A DNA stretch of 64,000 bases from Pseudomonadales bacterium (GTDB taxonomy: Bacteria; Pseudomonadota; Gammaproteobacteria; Pseudomonadales; UBA5862), in contig JACKOQ010000001.1 of assembly GCA_024234215.1 (NCBI GenBank), positions 186,001-250,000 on the forward strand, in the 5' to 3' direction. The position numbers were made by a program, and so were the translations under genes. The notes beneath the pieces were generated by a model that was given only the letters and a program-made list of their open reading frames with translations, was not told where the DNA came from and made no database searches. Below are positions 29,443-38,823 of the stretch, piece by piece; positions within the stretch are counted from its first letter, which is position 1, and every line of letters starts with the position of its first letter.

Positions 29443-29987
29443 AGTTCATCCCCACCGAGATCGCCGAGGTCGTGCTGATCGAGCCACAGCGCTTCGGCGA
29501 TGCGCGCGGTTTCTTCATGGAGACCTGGCAGCGTCGCCACTTCGCTGCCGCCGGGCTCGATCTCGACTTCGTGCAGGACAACCACAGCCGTTCGGCCCAG
29601 GGGGTGCTGCGCGGTCTGCATTACCAGTTGCAGCAGCCGCAGGGCAAGCTGGTGCGGGTGACGCTGGGCGAGGTCTACGATGTCGCGGTCGACATCCGCC
29701 GCAGCTCGCCCACCTTCGGCCGCTGGGTCGGGGTGCTGCTGTCGGCGGAGCAGCCGCGCATGCTCTGGGTGCCGCCCGGCTTTGCCCATGGCTTCTATGT
29801 GCTGAGCGACGTGGCCGAGTTCGTCTACAAATGCACCGACTACTACGCCCCGCAACATGAGCGCAGCCTGCGCTGGGATGACCCTGACCTCGCCATCGAC
29901 TGGCCGCTGCTGCCCGAGCAGCCGCCACTGCTGTCGGCCAAGGATCAGCAGGGACAGTGGCTGGTCGACGCGGAGCTCTATCCATGA
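29439..29987 (+). CDS. rmlC: dTDP-4-dehydrorhamnose 3,5-epimerase
   Basis: A 182-residue cupin enzyme. Motifs: EPQRFGDARGFFMETW, FVQDNHSRSAQGVLRGLHYQLQQPQGKLVRV with the catalytic His, VDIRRSSPTFGRW, and VPPGFAHGFYVLSD. It carries out the third step of dTDP-rhamnose synthesis. ATGA overlaps join it to rmlA upstream and rmlD downstream, showing tight co-translation. Confidence 0.96.
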   Translation: MKFIPTEIAEVVLIEPQRFGDARGFFMETWQRRHFAAAGLDLDFVQDNHSRSAQGVLRGLHYQLQQPQGKLVRVTLGEVYDVAVDIRRSSPTFGRWVGVLLSAEQPRMLWVPPGFAHGFYVLSDVAEFVYKCTDYYAPQHERSLRWDDPDLAIDWPLLPEQPPLLSAKDQQGQWLVDAELYP

Positions 29988-30850
29988 AGGTGCTGCTGAC
30001 CGGTGCCACTGGCCAACTCGGTCACGCGTTGATCCGCAGCGCGCCGGCCACGGTCGAGCTGGTCGCGCTCGATCGTGCCGCACTCGATCTGGCCCGACCC
30101 GAGGGCCTTGCCGCGCTGATCGAGCAGCACCGCCCGGCACTGCTGATCAACGCGGCAGCCTACACCGCCGTCGACCGCGCCGAACAGGAGCCGGAGCTGG
30201 CGCAGCGGATCAATGCCCAGGCGGTGGCGGCGCTGGCGGCGGCCTGCAGTGCCAGCGCTGTCCGGCTGATGCAGATCTCGACCGACTTCGTCTTCGATGG
30301 CCGGCAGAGCCGACCCTACCGCACTGAGGATCCGCCCGCACCCCTTGGCGTCTATGGCGCCAGCAAGCAGGCCGCCGAAGCGCTGCTGCTGGCCTCCAGC
30401 CAGCTCGACTGGCTGATCATCCGCACCGCCTGGGTCTACGCCAGCCATGGCAGCAACTTCGTCAAGACGATGCTGCGGCTGATGGCGGAGCGCGACAGCC
30501 TCGGCGTGGTCGCCGATCAGATCGGCACCCCGACCCATGCCGCCACGCTGGCCCGTGCCGTGTGGGCCGCTGCCGGCCAGCCGGCACTGCGCGGCATCCA
30601 CCACTACACCGATGCCGGCGTGGCCAGCTGGTATGACTTCGCCGTCGCCATCATGGAAGAGGCGCTGGCGTTGGGACTGCTGCAGCGACCGCTGCAGATC
30701 AGACCGATCACCACTGCCGACTATCCGACACCGGCGCGTCGCCCTGCCTACAGCGTGCTCGACAAGCAGGCGAGCTGGGCGGCATTCGGCTTCACCCCCG
30801 ACCACTGGCGGGTCGAACTGCGTACCATGCTGAAGGAGCTGCAGAGATGA
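29984..30850 (+). CDS. rmlD: dTDP-4-dehydrorhamnose reductase
   Basis: A 288-residue extended SDR. The cofactor motif is LLTGATGQLGHAL at residues 4-16. LINAAAYTAVDRAEQEPELA and STDFVFDG follow, and the active site is YGASKQAAE. It reduces dTDP-4-keto-rhamnose to dTDP-L-rhamnose with NAD(P)H. The start at 29984 is set by the ATGA overlap with rmlC; an in-frame longer reading is rejected. It is also ATGA-coupled to rmlB. Confidence 0.95.
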   Translation: MKVLLTGATGQLGHALIRSAPATVELVALDRAALDLARPEGLAALIEQHRPALLINAAAYTAVDRAEQEPELAQRINAQAVAALAAACSASAVRLMQISTDFVFDGRQSRPYRTEDPPAPLGVYGASKQAAEALLLASSQLDWLIIRTAWVYASHGSNFVKTMLRLMAERDSLGVVADQIGTPTHAATLARAVWAAAGQPALRGIHHYTDAGVASWYDFAVAIMEEALALGLLQRPLQIRPITTADYPTPARRPAYSVLDKQASWAAFGFTPDHWRVELRTMLKELQR

Positions 30851-31956
30851 ATCACCGACCACGACGGCTGCTGGTCACCGGCGGCGCCGGTTTCATTGGC
30901 GCCAACTTCGTTCACCACTGGCTGGCGGGCCATCGCGACGACCGGCTGCTGGTGCTGGATGCCCTCACCTATGCCGGCAACCTGCGCAGTCTGCAACCGG
31001 TCGCCGATGACCCGCGGTTGCGCTTCGTCAAGGGCTCGATCTGCGACACCGAGCTGGTCGAGCAACTGCTGCGCGAAGAGCGGATCGACACGCTGGTCCA
31101 CTTCGCGGCCGAGAGCCATGTCGACCGTTCGATCACTGGACCCGATGCCTTCATCGACACCAATGTCGTCGGCACCCACAGCCTGCTGAAGGCAGCCCGC
31201 AGCGTCTGGCTGGGGCAGAACAGGGTGGAGGCGCACCACTTTCACCATGTCTCAACCGACGAGGTCTATGGCACGCTGGCGCCGACCGATCCGCCCTTTG
31301 CCGAGACCACCCCCTACGCCCCCAATTCACCCTATTCGGCGAGCAAGGCGGCATCGGACCACCTGGTGCGCGCCTACCACCACACCTACGGGTTGCGCAC
31401 CACCACCAGCAACTGCTCCAACAACTATGGCCCCTACCACTTTCCCGAGAAGCTGATTCCGCTCTGCCTGATCAACATCCTGTTCGGCCGTCCATTGCCG
31501 ATCTATGGCGATGGCCAGCAGATTCGCGACTGGCTCTATGTCACCGACCACTGCCGCGGCATCGAGGCGGTGATCGAGCGCGGCCAGCTCGGTGAGACCT
31601 ACAACATCGGCGGTAACAACGAAAAGAGCAACCTGGAGGTGGTCACCACCCTCTGCACGCTGCTCGATCAGGCCTTTGCCGCCAACCCCGAGCTGGCAGT
31701 GCGCTTTCCGGATGCGCCGGCTGCGCGGGGTCTGGCCAGCCGCACGCTGATCACCCATGTGCAGGACCGCGCCGGCCATGACCGCCGCTATGCGATCGAT
31801 GCCCGCAAGATCGAGCAGGCATTGCAGTTCAGGCCGCTGGAGAGCTTCGAGTCGGGCATCGCCCGGACCGTCACCTGGTACCTCGACCATGAGGCCTGGT
31901 GGCGTGAGGTGATGGATGGCAGCTACCGTGACTGGATCCAGCGGCAATATGGCTGA
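30847..31956 (+). CDS. rmlB: dTDP-glucose 4,6-dehydratase
   Basis: A 369-residue extended SDR. The cofactor motif is LLVTGGAGFIGANFV, followed by HFAAESHVDRSITGPDAFIDTN, the catalytic stretch HHVSTDEVYGTL, and YSASKAASDHLVRAYHHTYGL with the active-site Tyr and Lys. It makes dTDP-4-keto-6-deoxyglucose, the second step of dTDP-rhamnose synthesis. It closes the rml block and overlaps the next glycosyltransferase by eight bases. Confidence 0.97.
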   Translation: MNHRPRRLLVTGGAGFIGANFVHHWLAGHRDDRLLVLDALTYAGNLRSLQPVADDPRLRFVKGSICDTELVEQLLREERIDTLVHFAAESHVDRSITGPDAFIDTNVVGTHSLLKAARSVWLGQNRVEAHHFHHVSTDEVYGTLAPTDPPFAETTPYAPNSPYSASKAASDHLVRAYHHTYGLRTTTSNCSNNYGPYHFPEKLIPLCLINILFGRPLPIYGDGQQIRDWLYVTDHCRGIEAVIERGQLGETYNIGGNNEKSNLEVVTTLCTLLDQAFAANPELAVRFPDAPAARGLASRTLITHVQDRAGHDRRYAIDARKIEQALQFRPLESFESGIARTVTWYLDHEAWWREVMDGSYRDWIQRQYG

Positions 31957-33142
31957 AGCCACCGCACCGCCGCTGATCGCCCATGTCGTGCATCGCTTCG
32001 ACATCGGTGGGCTGGAGAATGGCGTCGTCAACCTGATCAACCGGCTGGGCAGTGAGTACCGTCATGCCGTGATCTGCCTGACCGACTACAACCCGCAGTT
32101 CTGCCGCCGCATCCACCATCCCGCCGTCAGCTACCATGCGCTGCACAAACGGCCGGGGCAGGACTGGGCGATGCTGTGGCAACTCGGCCGGCTGTTGCGG
32201 CAGTTGCGTCCGGCCGTTCTGCACACCCGCAACCTGGCGACGCTGGAGGCGCAGGCCATCGGCTGGCTGGCGCGGGTGCCGGCGCGGCTGCATGGCGAAC
32301 ATGGCTGGGACATGGCCGATCTGCATGGCAAAAACCGCCGTTACCGCATGCTGCGGCGTCTCTTCGTGCCGCTGATCGACCGCTACATCGCCCTGTCGGT
32401 CGAGGGTGAGCGCTACCTGCACGATGAGATCGGCGTGGCCGCCGGCAAGATCGAGCGGATCATCAACGGCGTCGATGCCGAGCAGTTCCAGCCGCTGCCG
32501 CGGCGGCGCGACACACTGCTGCCGGCCGGTTTCGTCCCCGAGCAGGGCGTCGTCATCGGCTCGGTGGGGCGGCTCGCCGAGGTGAAGAACCATGTGGCGC
32601 TGGCCCACGCCTTTGGCCAACTGCTGCAGCAGCGGCCGGAGCTGCGCCAGCGGGCGCGGCTGGTCATCGTCGGCGCTGGCCCGCAGCGCGAAGCGGTGCA
32701 GGCTATACTGCAAAAGAGCGGCCACGCGCACGCCCTCTACCTGGCGGGTGCGCAGCAGAACATCGCCGAATGGATGCAGAGCTTCGACCTCTTCGTGCTG
32801 CCGTCACTGGCCGAGGGCATCTCCAACACCATTCTCGAAGCCATGGCCTGCGGCCTGCCGGTGGTGGCCACCGCGGTCGGCGGCAACCGGGAGCTGGTGG
32901 AGCCGGGGGTGACCGGGCAACTGGTGCCGCTGGATGAACCGGAGAGCATGGTGCAGGCCGTGCTCGACTATGTCGAAGATGCGCCGCTGCGTGCGCGCCA
33001 TGGTGCGGCCGGCCGGGCCCGCATCGAGCGCGAGCTGAGCCTCGCCCGCATGGTGGAGCGCTACCGCGGGCTCTATCGGCAACTTGCGTTCACCGACTCG
33101 ACAGCGGCCGGACTGCATGCTCGAACTGACTCAACTGATTGA
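31949..33142 (+). CDS. XrtA system glycosyltransferase, TIGR03088-like
   Basis: A 397-residue GT4/GT-B enzyme. IAHVVHRFDIGGLENGVVNLINRL at the N-terminus and VLHTRNLATLEAQ match the exosortase-locus sugar transferase family (TIGR03088, from memory). The donor-binding domain has IGSVGRLAEVKNH and LFVLPSLAEGISNTILEAMACGLPVVATAVGGN. The start at 31949 lies inside the rmlB end. It is probably a rhamnosyl- or hexosyltransferase; the position after the rml genes is only suggestive. Confidence 0.9.
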   Translation: MAEATAPPLIAHVVHRFDIGGLENGVVNLINRLGSEYRHAVICLTDYNPQFCRRIHHPAVSYHALHKRPGQDWAMLWQLGRLLRQLRPAVLHTRNLATLEAQAIGWLARVPARLHGEHGWDMADLHGKNRRYRMLRRLFVPLIDRYIALSVEGERYLHDEIGVAAGKIERIINGVDAEQFQPLPRRRDTLLPAGFVPEQGVVIGSVGRLAEVKNHVALAHAFGQLLQQRPELRQRARLVIVGAGPQREAVQAILQKSGHAHALYLAGAQQNIAEWMQSFDLFVLPSLAEGISNTILEAMACGLPVVATAVGGNRELVEPGVTGQLVPLDEPESMVQAVLDYVEDAPLRARHGAAGRARIERELSLARMVERYRGLYRQLAFTDSTAAGLHARTDSTD

Positions 33143-33154
33143 CTGGAAAGCCAA

Positions 33155-35047
33155 ATGTGTGGAATTGCCGGGATCGTCGACCTGACCGATCGGCGTGAGC
33201 CTGACCGGGCACTGCTGGAGCGGATGAACCAGAGTCAGTTCCATCGCGGTCCTGACGAGGGTGGTTATCACCTCGAAGCCGGTGTCGGTCTGGCGCACCG
33301 CCGGCTGTCGATCATCGACCTCTCCGCCGGCCAGCAGCCGATGCACAGCGCCGATGGCGAACGGGTGGTGGTGTTCAACGGCGAGATCTACAACTTCATC
33401 GAAGTGCGCAAGAAGTTGCAGGCCTTGGGCCAGCAGTTCCGCACCCACAGCGACACCGAGGTGATCCTGGCCGGCTGGGCAGTCTGGGGCGAGCAGTGTG
33501 TCGACCACTTTCGCGGCATGTTCGCCTTCGCACTCTGGGATCGACCACGGCAGACGCTGTTTCTGGCCCGTGACCGGCTCGGCGTCAAGCCGCTCTACTA
33601 CGCACTGATCGATGGCTGGCTGCTGTTCGGTTCGGAGTTGAAGGTGCTGCTGTGCGATCCACGGCTGTCGCGCCGCCTCGACCCGACGGCGATCGAGGAG
33701 TACTTCGCTCTGGGCTATGTGCCTGATCCGAAATGCATTCTCTCCAGCGTACAGAAGCTGCCGGCTGGCCACACCCTCTGCTTGCAACGCGGTCAGGGCG
33801 TGCCGGCCTCCCGCGAGTATTGGGACATTCCGTTCACACCGCTGCCGCAGGCCAGCGAGGCCGAACTGGCCGAAGAGCTGATCGAGCGGCTGCGCGAGGC
33901 GGTGACCATTCGCATGATCGCCGAGGTGCCGCTGGGCGCCTTTCTGTCCGGAGGTGTCGATTCGAGCGCGGTGGTGGCGATGATGGCCCAGGCGCAGCAG
34001 GAGCCGGTCAACACCTGCTCGATCGGTTTCGATGTCGCGGCCTTCGACGAGTCGAGCTATGCGCTGCAGGTGGCAGAGCGCTACCACACCCAGCACCATG
34101 TCAAACGGGTCGATCCCAACGATTTCGATCTGATCGACCGGCTGGCGGCGCTCTATGACGAACCCTTCGCCGACAGCTCCGCACTGCCGACCTACCGCGT
34201 CTGCCAACTGGCGCGCGAACGGGTGACGGTCGCGCTCTCCGGTGATGGCGGCGATGAGAACTTCGCCGGTTACCGCCGCTACCGCTGGCACATGAATGAG
34301 GAGCGGCTGCGCGGACTGCTGCCGCGCACCATCCGCCGTCCGCTGTTCGGCACCCTCGGCCGTCTCTATCCCAAGCTCGACTGGGCGCCACGCTATCTGC
34401 GTGCCCAGAGCACCTTTCAGGCGCTGGCGCGCGACCCGATCGAGGGCTATTTCCACAACTTCTCGATTCTGGTCGATGCGCAGCGTGATCAGCTCTACAG
34501 CGATGCCTTCAAGCGGCAGCTGCAGGGCTACCGTGCCGTCGAACTGTTCCGCCACCATGCAGAGCGGGCCCCCACCGAGGATCCGCTGGCGCGGGTGCAG
34601 TACATCGACATGAAGACCTATCTGGTCGGCGACATCCTCACCAAGGTCGACCGTGCCAGCATGGCCCATGCGCTGGAGGTGCGCGAGCCGCTGCTCGACC
34701 ATCCGCTGATCGAGTGGGCCTCCGGTCTGCCCGCGGATTTCAAGCTGCGGGGCCAGCAGGGCAAATACCTGCTGAAGCGGGCGCTGGAGCCGCATCTCTC
34801 CAACGAGATTCTCTACCGCGACAAGATGGGCTTTGCGGTGCCGCTGGCCAACTGGTTCCGTGGTCCGCTCAAGGAGCGGCTGCGCCGTTCGCTGCTGGAG
34901 GGGGTGCTGGCCGACAGCGGCCTGTTCAACGGCGACAGCATCACCCAACTGGTCGAACAGCATCAGTCGGGGCGGCGCGACCACAGTGCCGCACTCTGGT
35001 CGCTGCTGATGTTCGAATCCTCACTGCGTCACCTCGGCGTGCAGTGA
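33155..35047 (+). CDS. XrtA system amidotransferase (asparagine synthase-like)
   Basis: A 630-residue class II glutamine amidotransferase. The nucleophile Cys2 is in MCGIAGIVD. The glutaminase domain runs to about residue 190 with FNGEIYNFIEVR and RDRLGVKPLYY. The synthetase domain has the PP-loop LSGGVDSSAVVAMM near 263-276 and ALSGDGGDENFAGYRRYRW. It resembles AsnB, but its place in exosortase loci suggests amidation of the exopolysaccharide or a precursor rather than asparagine supply. Which acid is amidated is unknown. Confidence 0.92.
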   Translation: MCGIAGIVDLTDRREPDRALLERMNQSQFHRGPDEGGYHLEAGVGLAHRRLSIIDLSAGQQPMHSADGERVVVFNGEIYNFIEVRKKLQALGQQFRTHSDTEVILAGWAVWGEQCVDHFRGMFAFALWDRPRQTLFLARDRLGVKPLYYALIDGWLLFGSELKVLLCDPRLSRRLDPTAIEEYFALGYVPDPKCILSSVQKLPAGHTLCLQRGQGVPASREYWDIPFTPLPQASEAELAEELIERLREAVTIRMIAEVPLGAFLSGGVDSSAVVAMMAQAQQEPVNTCSIGFDVAAFDESSYALQVAERYHTQHHVKRVDPNDFDLIDRLAALYDEPFADSSALPTYRVCQLARERVTVALSGDGGDENFAGYRRYRWHMNEERLRGLLPRTIRRPLFGTLGRLYPKLDWAPRYLRAQSTFQALARDPIEGYFHNFSILVDAQRDQLYSDAFKRQLQGYRAVELFRHHAERAPTEDPLARVQYIDMKTYLVGDILTKVDRASMAHALEVREPLLDHPLIEWASGLPADFKLRGQQGKYLLKRALEPHLSNEILYRDKMGFAVPLANWFRGPLKERLRRSLLEGVLADSGLFNGDSITQLVEQHQSGRRDHSAALWSLLMFESSLRHLGVQ

Positions 35048-35054
35048 GTCGGCC

Positions 35055-36251
35055 ATGCACATCCTGCACATCCTCGACCATTCGATTCCGCTGCAGAGCG
35101 GCTACACCTTCCGCACCCGCAACATCCTGAGGCAGCAGCGCGCGCTCGGCTGGCAGACCTCGCACCTCACTGGGCCCAAGCAGACCGGCTGCACGCTGGA
35201 GCGTGAGGAGGTCGATGGCCTGCTGTTCCACCGCACGCCAGCCACTGCGGCGGGCGGTGGCTGGCTGCCCGAACCGCTTGCGGTGATCGCGGCGCTCGGC
35301 CGGCGACTCGATCAGGTGATCGAGGAGCTGCGCCCCGACCTGCTGCATGCCCATTCACCGGCGCTCGATGGCATTGCCGCGCTGCGCGCCGGCCGCCGCC
35401 ATCGGCTGCCGGTGGTCTACGAGTGCCGCGCCTTCTGGGAGGATGCTGCCGTCGACCATGGCACCAGCCGTGAATGGGGTGTGCGCTACCGGCTGACCCG
35501 GCTGATGGAGAGCTGGGTGTTTCGCCGTGCCGATGCCATCACCACCATCTGTGCCGGTCTGCGTGACGAGATCATCGGCCGCGGCATCGCCGCCGGGAAG
35601 ATCACGGTGATCCCCAACGCGGTCGATCTGGCCCAGTTCGGCAGCGCGGACGAGCCCGATGCGGCGTTGCAGGCGCAACTGGGGCTGACCGGCCAGCGGG
35701 TGCTCGGTTTCGTCGGCTCCTTCTATGGCTACGAGGGGCTCGATCTGGCGGTGGCGGCACTGGCACAGATCGGTGACCCGGCGGTGAAGCTGCTGCTGGT
35801 CGGTGGCGGACCGCAGGAGCAGGCGCTGCGGGCGCAGGTCGAGCGGCTCGGCCTCGGCCAGCGGGTGATCTTCACCGGCCGGGTGCCGCACCAGGAGGTC
35901 AACCGCTACTACAGCCTGATCGACCTGCTGCTCTATCCGCGCCATTCGATGCGGCTGACCGATCTGGTGACGCCGCTGAAGCCGCTGGAGGCGATGGCGC
36001 AGCAGAAGCTGCTGCTGGCCTCCGATGTCGGTGGCCACCGCGAGCTGATCGAGGATGGCCGCACCGGCTGGCTCTTTCCCGCCGGCGATGCCGCCGCGCT
36101 GGCCCGGCGCGCCGAGCAGATTCTGGCCCAGCCCGATGAATGGCCGAAGATCCGCGCCGCCGGCCGCGCCTTTGTCGAGCAGGAGCGCAACTGGCCCGCC
36201 AGCGTGGCCCGTTACCGCGACCTCTATGCCCGACTGCTGACGGCAGCCTGA
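35055..36251 (+). CDS. exosortase A system-associated glycosyltransferase (GT4)
   Basis: A 398-residue GT-B enzyme beginning MHILHILDHSIPLQSGYTFRTRNIL, the signature of the XrtA-associated glycosyltransferase family (TIGR04063, from memory). VIPNAVDLAQFG and LLLYPRHSMRLTDLVTPLKPLEAMAQQKLLLASDVGGHRELI form the donor site, with E near residue 314. Its stop shares bases with the next start (TGATG). It adds a sugar to the lipid-linked repeat; donor unknown. Confidence 0.9.
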   Translation: MHILHILDHSIPLQSGYTFRTRNILRQQRALGWQTSHLTGPKQTGCTLEREEVDGLLFHRTPATAAGGGWLPEPLAVIAALGRRLDQVIEELRPDLLHAHSPALDGIAALRAGRRHRLPVVYECRAFWEDAAVDHGTSREWGVRYRLTRLMESWVFRRADAITTICAGLRDEIIGRGIAAGKITVIPNAVDLAQFGSADEPDAALQAQLGLTGQRVLGFVGSFYGYEGLDLAVAALAQIGDPAVKLLLVGGGPQEQALRAQVERLGLGQRVIFTGRVPHQEVNRYYSLIDLLLYPRHSMRLTDLVTPLKPLEAMAQQKLLLASDVGGHRELIEDGRTGWLFPAGDAAALARRAEQILAQPDEWPKIRAAGRAFVEQERNWPASVARYRDLYARLLTAA

Positions 36252-37513
36252 TGTCCAGCGACAGCCGGCCCCATCTGCTGCTGTTCAGCACGCTGTTTCC
36301 CAGCGTGGTGCAGCCGCAGGCCGGACTGTTCATCCGCGAACGGATGTTCCGGGTGGCCCGCGAACTGCCGCTGCAGGTGGTCAGCCCGCAGCCGTGGTTT
36401 CCCGGTCAGGGGCTGATTCGCCGGTTCCGGCCCGGCTACCGGCCGCAGGCGCCCGCCATCGAGCAGCAGCAGGGCATCACCATCCACCATCCGCGCTTTC
36501 TGGCGCTGCCGGCGATCGGCCGGCGCTGGGATGGCCTGTCGATGGCGCTCTGCTGCTGGCCGCTGCTGCGTCGGCTGCGCGCCGCCGGGCAGATCGACCT
36601 GATCGATGCCCACTTCGGCTACCCCGATGGCTATGCGGCGGTGCTGCTCGGCCGCTGGCTGAAGCGACCGGTCACCATCACCCTGCGCGGCACCGAGGTG
36701 CCACATGCCCAGGGTGTGCAGCGCAACCGGTTGCGTCAGGCAGTGACTGGCGCGACCCAGCTCTTTACCGTCTCCGATTCATTGCGCCGGCTGGCGCTGG
36801 AGCTGGGCGCGGCGCCGGAACGGCTGCTGGTGGTGCCCAATGGCGTCGATCGGGCGTGCTTCCATCCGCTCGACCGCCAGGCCGCCCGTGCCGAACTCGG
36901 CTTGCCGGCGCAGGCGCGGATCCTGATCACCGTCGGTGGTCTGGTCGAGCGCAAGGGTTTTCATCGGGTCATCGCGGCGCTGCCGACCCTGCTGCAGCGC
37001 CATCCGCAACTGCACTACCTGCTGGTGGGCGGTCCCTGCGCCGAGGGCAACATCGAGCCGCAACTGCGCGAGCAGGTGAAGGCGCTCGGGCTCGAGGGGC
37101 GGGTTCACTTTCTCGGGGCCCTGCCACCGCAGCGGCTGCGGCTGCCGCTGTCGGCGGCCGACCTGTTCGTGCTGCCGACCCGCAACGAGGGCTGGGCCAA
37201 TGTGCTGCTCGAGGCACTGGCCTGCGGCCTGCCGGTGGTGGCCAGCGATGTCGGCGGCAATGCCGAGGTGATCAATGATCCGCGCCTGGGCACCATCGTC
37301 GCGCTGGAGGATCAGGCGGCGCTGATCGCGGCGATCGACGCGTGGCTGGGATGCGAGGTCGACCATGGCTATCTGGCCAACTATGTGGGCCGCAACGGCT
37401 GGGAACAGCGGGTCAGCACATTGGTACAGCAGTTCCGCCGGCTGGCCGGTCACCCAGGCAACGCCCCGGCGACCGAATGCCTGACCGCGAAACAGAGTGA
37501 GGAGTGCGAATGA
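36251..37513 (+). CDS. glycosyltransferase family 4 protein
   Basis: A 420-residue GT-B enzyme. LLLFSTLFPSVVQPQAGLFIRERM begins the protein. IDLIDAHFGYPDGYAAVLL and VTITLRGTEVPHA lie in the acceptor domain, and LLVVPNGVDRACFHPL and DLFVLPTRNEGWANVLLEALACGLPVVASDVGGN in the donor domain. The start is fixed by the TGATG junction with the preceding glycosyltransferase; a longer in-frame reading from 36140 is rejected. It is the third GT4 in a row, so at least three different linkages are probably made by this block. Confidence 0.9.
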   Translation: MSSDSRPHLLLFSTLFPSVVQPQAGLFIRERMFRVARELPLQVVSPQPWFPGQGLIRRFRPGYRPQAPAIEQQQGITIHHPRFLALPAIGRRWDGLSMALCCWPLLRRLRAAGQIDLIDAHFGYPDGYAAVLLGRWLKRPVTITLRGTEVPHAQGVQRNRLRQAVTGATQLFTVSDSLRRLALELGAAPERLLVVPNGVDRACFHPLDRQAARAELGLPAQARILITVGGLVERKGFHRVIAALPTLLQRHPQLHYLLVGGPCAEGNIEPQLREQVKALGLEGRVHFLGALPPQRLRLPLSAADLFVLPTRNEGWANVLLEALACGLPVVASDVGGNAEVINDPRLGTIVALEDQAALIAAIDAWLGCEVDHGYLANYVGRNGWEQRVSTLVQQFRRLAGHPGNAPATECLTAKQSEECE

Positions 37514-38823
37514 GCGGCTTTCGTGATTTCTTCGTGCTGATCGTGGTGATGGGCAGCCTGCCGCTGATCCTGAGCCGCCCCTTTCTCGGTGTGCTGATGT
37601 GGTCGTGGCTCAGCTATCTCAACCCGCACAAGCTGAGCTGGGGGTTCGCGCGCGAGTTCCCGTTCGCGATGCTGGTGGCGCTGGCCACGCTGGCCGCGCT
37701 GCTGCTGACCCGCGAAGAGAAGAAGGTGCCGGTCAATGGCATCACCATCCTGCTGCTGCTGTTCCTGTTCTGGATGCTGATCACCAATATCACGGCTTTT
37801 TTTCCTGAACTGGCCTGGCGGCAGTTCGACAAGGTGTGGAAAATTTTTCTGATGACTTTCGTGGTGATGATGCTGGCGGTCAGCCGCGAACGGATCCAGG
37901 CGCTGGTGGCGGTGATGGCGCTGTCGCTCGCCTTCTACGGCGTCAAGGGCGGCATCTTCACGCTGACCAGCGGTGGCAGCTATGCAGTCTATGGCCCGGG
38001 TGGCACCTTCATCGGTGGCAACAACGAGATTGGCCTGGCGCTGATCATGACCATTCCGCTGCTGCGCTACCTGCAGTTGCAGGCCAGTGCACGCTGGGCC
38101 AAGCAGGCTTGCCTGTTGAGCATGTTGCTCTGCTTTGTCTCAGTGGTGGGGACTCAGTCGCGCGGCGCCTTTGTCGCCGTGCTGGTGATGAGCCTCTATC
38201 TGTTCTTCAAAAGTCGCGGCTCGCTGCTGCTGCTGGTGCCGATGGTGGCCGTCGGCGCCTTCATCTACAGCTTCATGCCGGACAGTTGGCACTATCGGAT
38301 GAGCACGATCGAAACCTATGACCAGGATGCCTCGGCGCTGGGGCGGATCAACGCCTGGAAGATGGCCTTCAATTTGGCGCAGGATCGGCTCATGGGGGGC
38401 GGATTCGACTGCTTCCAGGGGCCGGTCTTTGGCCTTTACGCTCCGGTGCCCTGGGATGTCCACGATGCCCACAGCATCTATTTCGAGGTGCTGGGGGAGC
38501 ATGGCTTTGTCGGCCTTGCCCTGTTCCTGCTGCTGGGGCTGTCGGGGCTGCTGCTGGCCGGGCGCACCATCCGGCTGGTGGGAGATGATCCGCAGCAGCG
38601 CTGGCTGCGCGACCTGGCCGCCATGCTGCAGGTGGCGCTGATCGGCTATGCGGCCGCCGGACTCTTTCTGGGGCTGGCCTATTTCGACTTCTACTATGCG
38701 CTGCTGGCCCTGATCGCGGTGGGTCACCGCATCGCCACCGGCGATCTGCGGGTGACTGGTTTGTGGAAGCTGGAGCAGGCCGGCAGTGTGCTTGCACGAC
38801 CGGGGGTGGCGGGCCATGGCTGA
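37510..38823 (+). CDS. putative O-glycosylation ligase/polymerase, exosortase A associated
   Basis: A 437-residue inner-membrane protein with about 11 helices and a large periplasmic loop at about residues 250-330 containing WHYRMSTIETYDQDASALGRI, GGGFDCF and DVHDAHSIYFEVLGEHG. This is the Wzy/WaaL-like (O-antigen ligase) architecture, and the N-terminus SLPLILSRPFLGVLMWSWLSYLNPHKL fits the exosortase-A-associated ligase family. It may polymerise the repeat unit or attach glycan to an acceptor. GGAG at 37501-37504 and the ATGA overlap support ATG 37510. Confidence 0.88.
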   Translation: MSGFRDFFVLIVVMGSLPLILSRPFLGVLMWSWLSYLNPHKLSWGFAREFPFAMLVALATLAALLLTREEKKVPVNGITILLLLFLFWMLITNITAFFPELAWRQFDKVWKIFLMTFVVMMLAVSRERIQALVAVMALSLAFYGVKGGIFTLTSGGSYAVYGPGGTFIGGNNEIGLALIMTIPLLRYLQLQASARWAKQACLLSMLLCFVSVVGTQSRGAFVAVLVMSLYLFFKSRGSLLLLVPMVAVGAFIYSFMPDSWHYRMSTIETYDQDASALGRINAWKMAFNLAQDRLMGGGFDCFQGPVFGLYAPVPWDVHDAHSIYFEVLGEHGFVGLALFLLLGLSGLLLAGRTIRLVGDDPQQRWLRDLAAMLQVALIGYAAAGLFLGLAYFDFYYALLALIAVGHRIATGDLRVTGLWKLEQAGSVLARPGVAGHG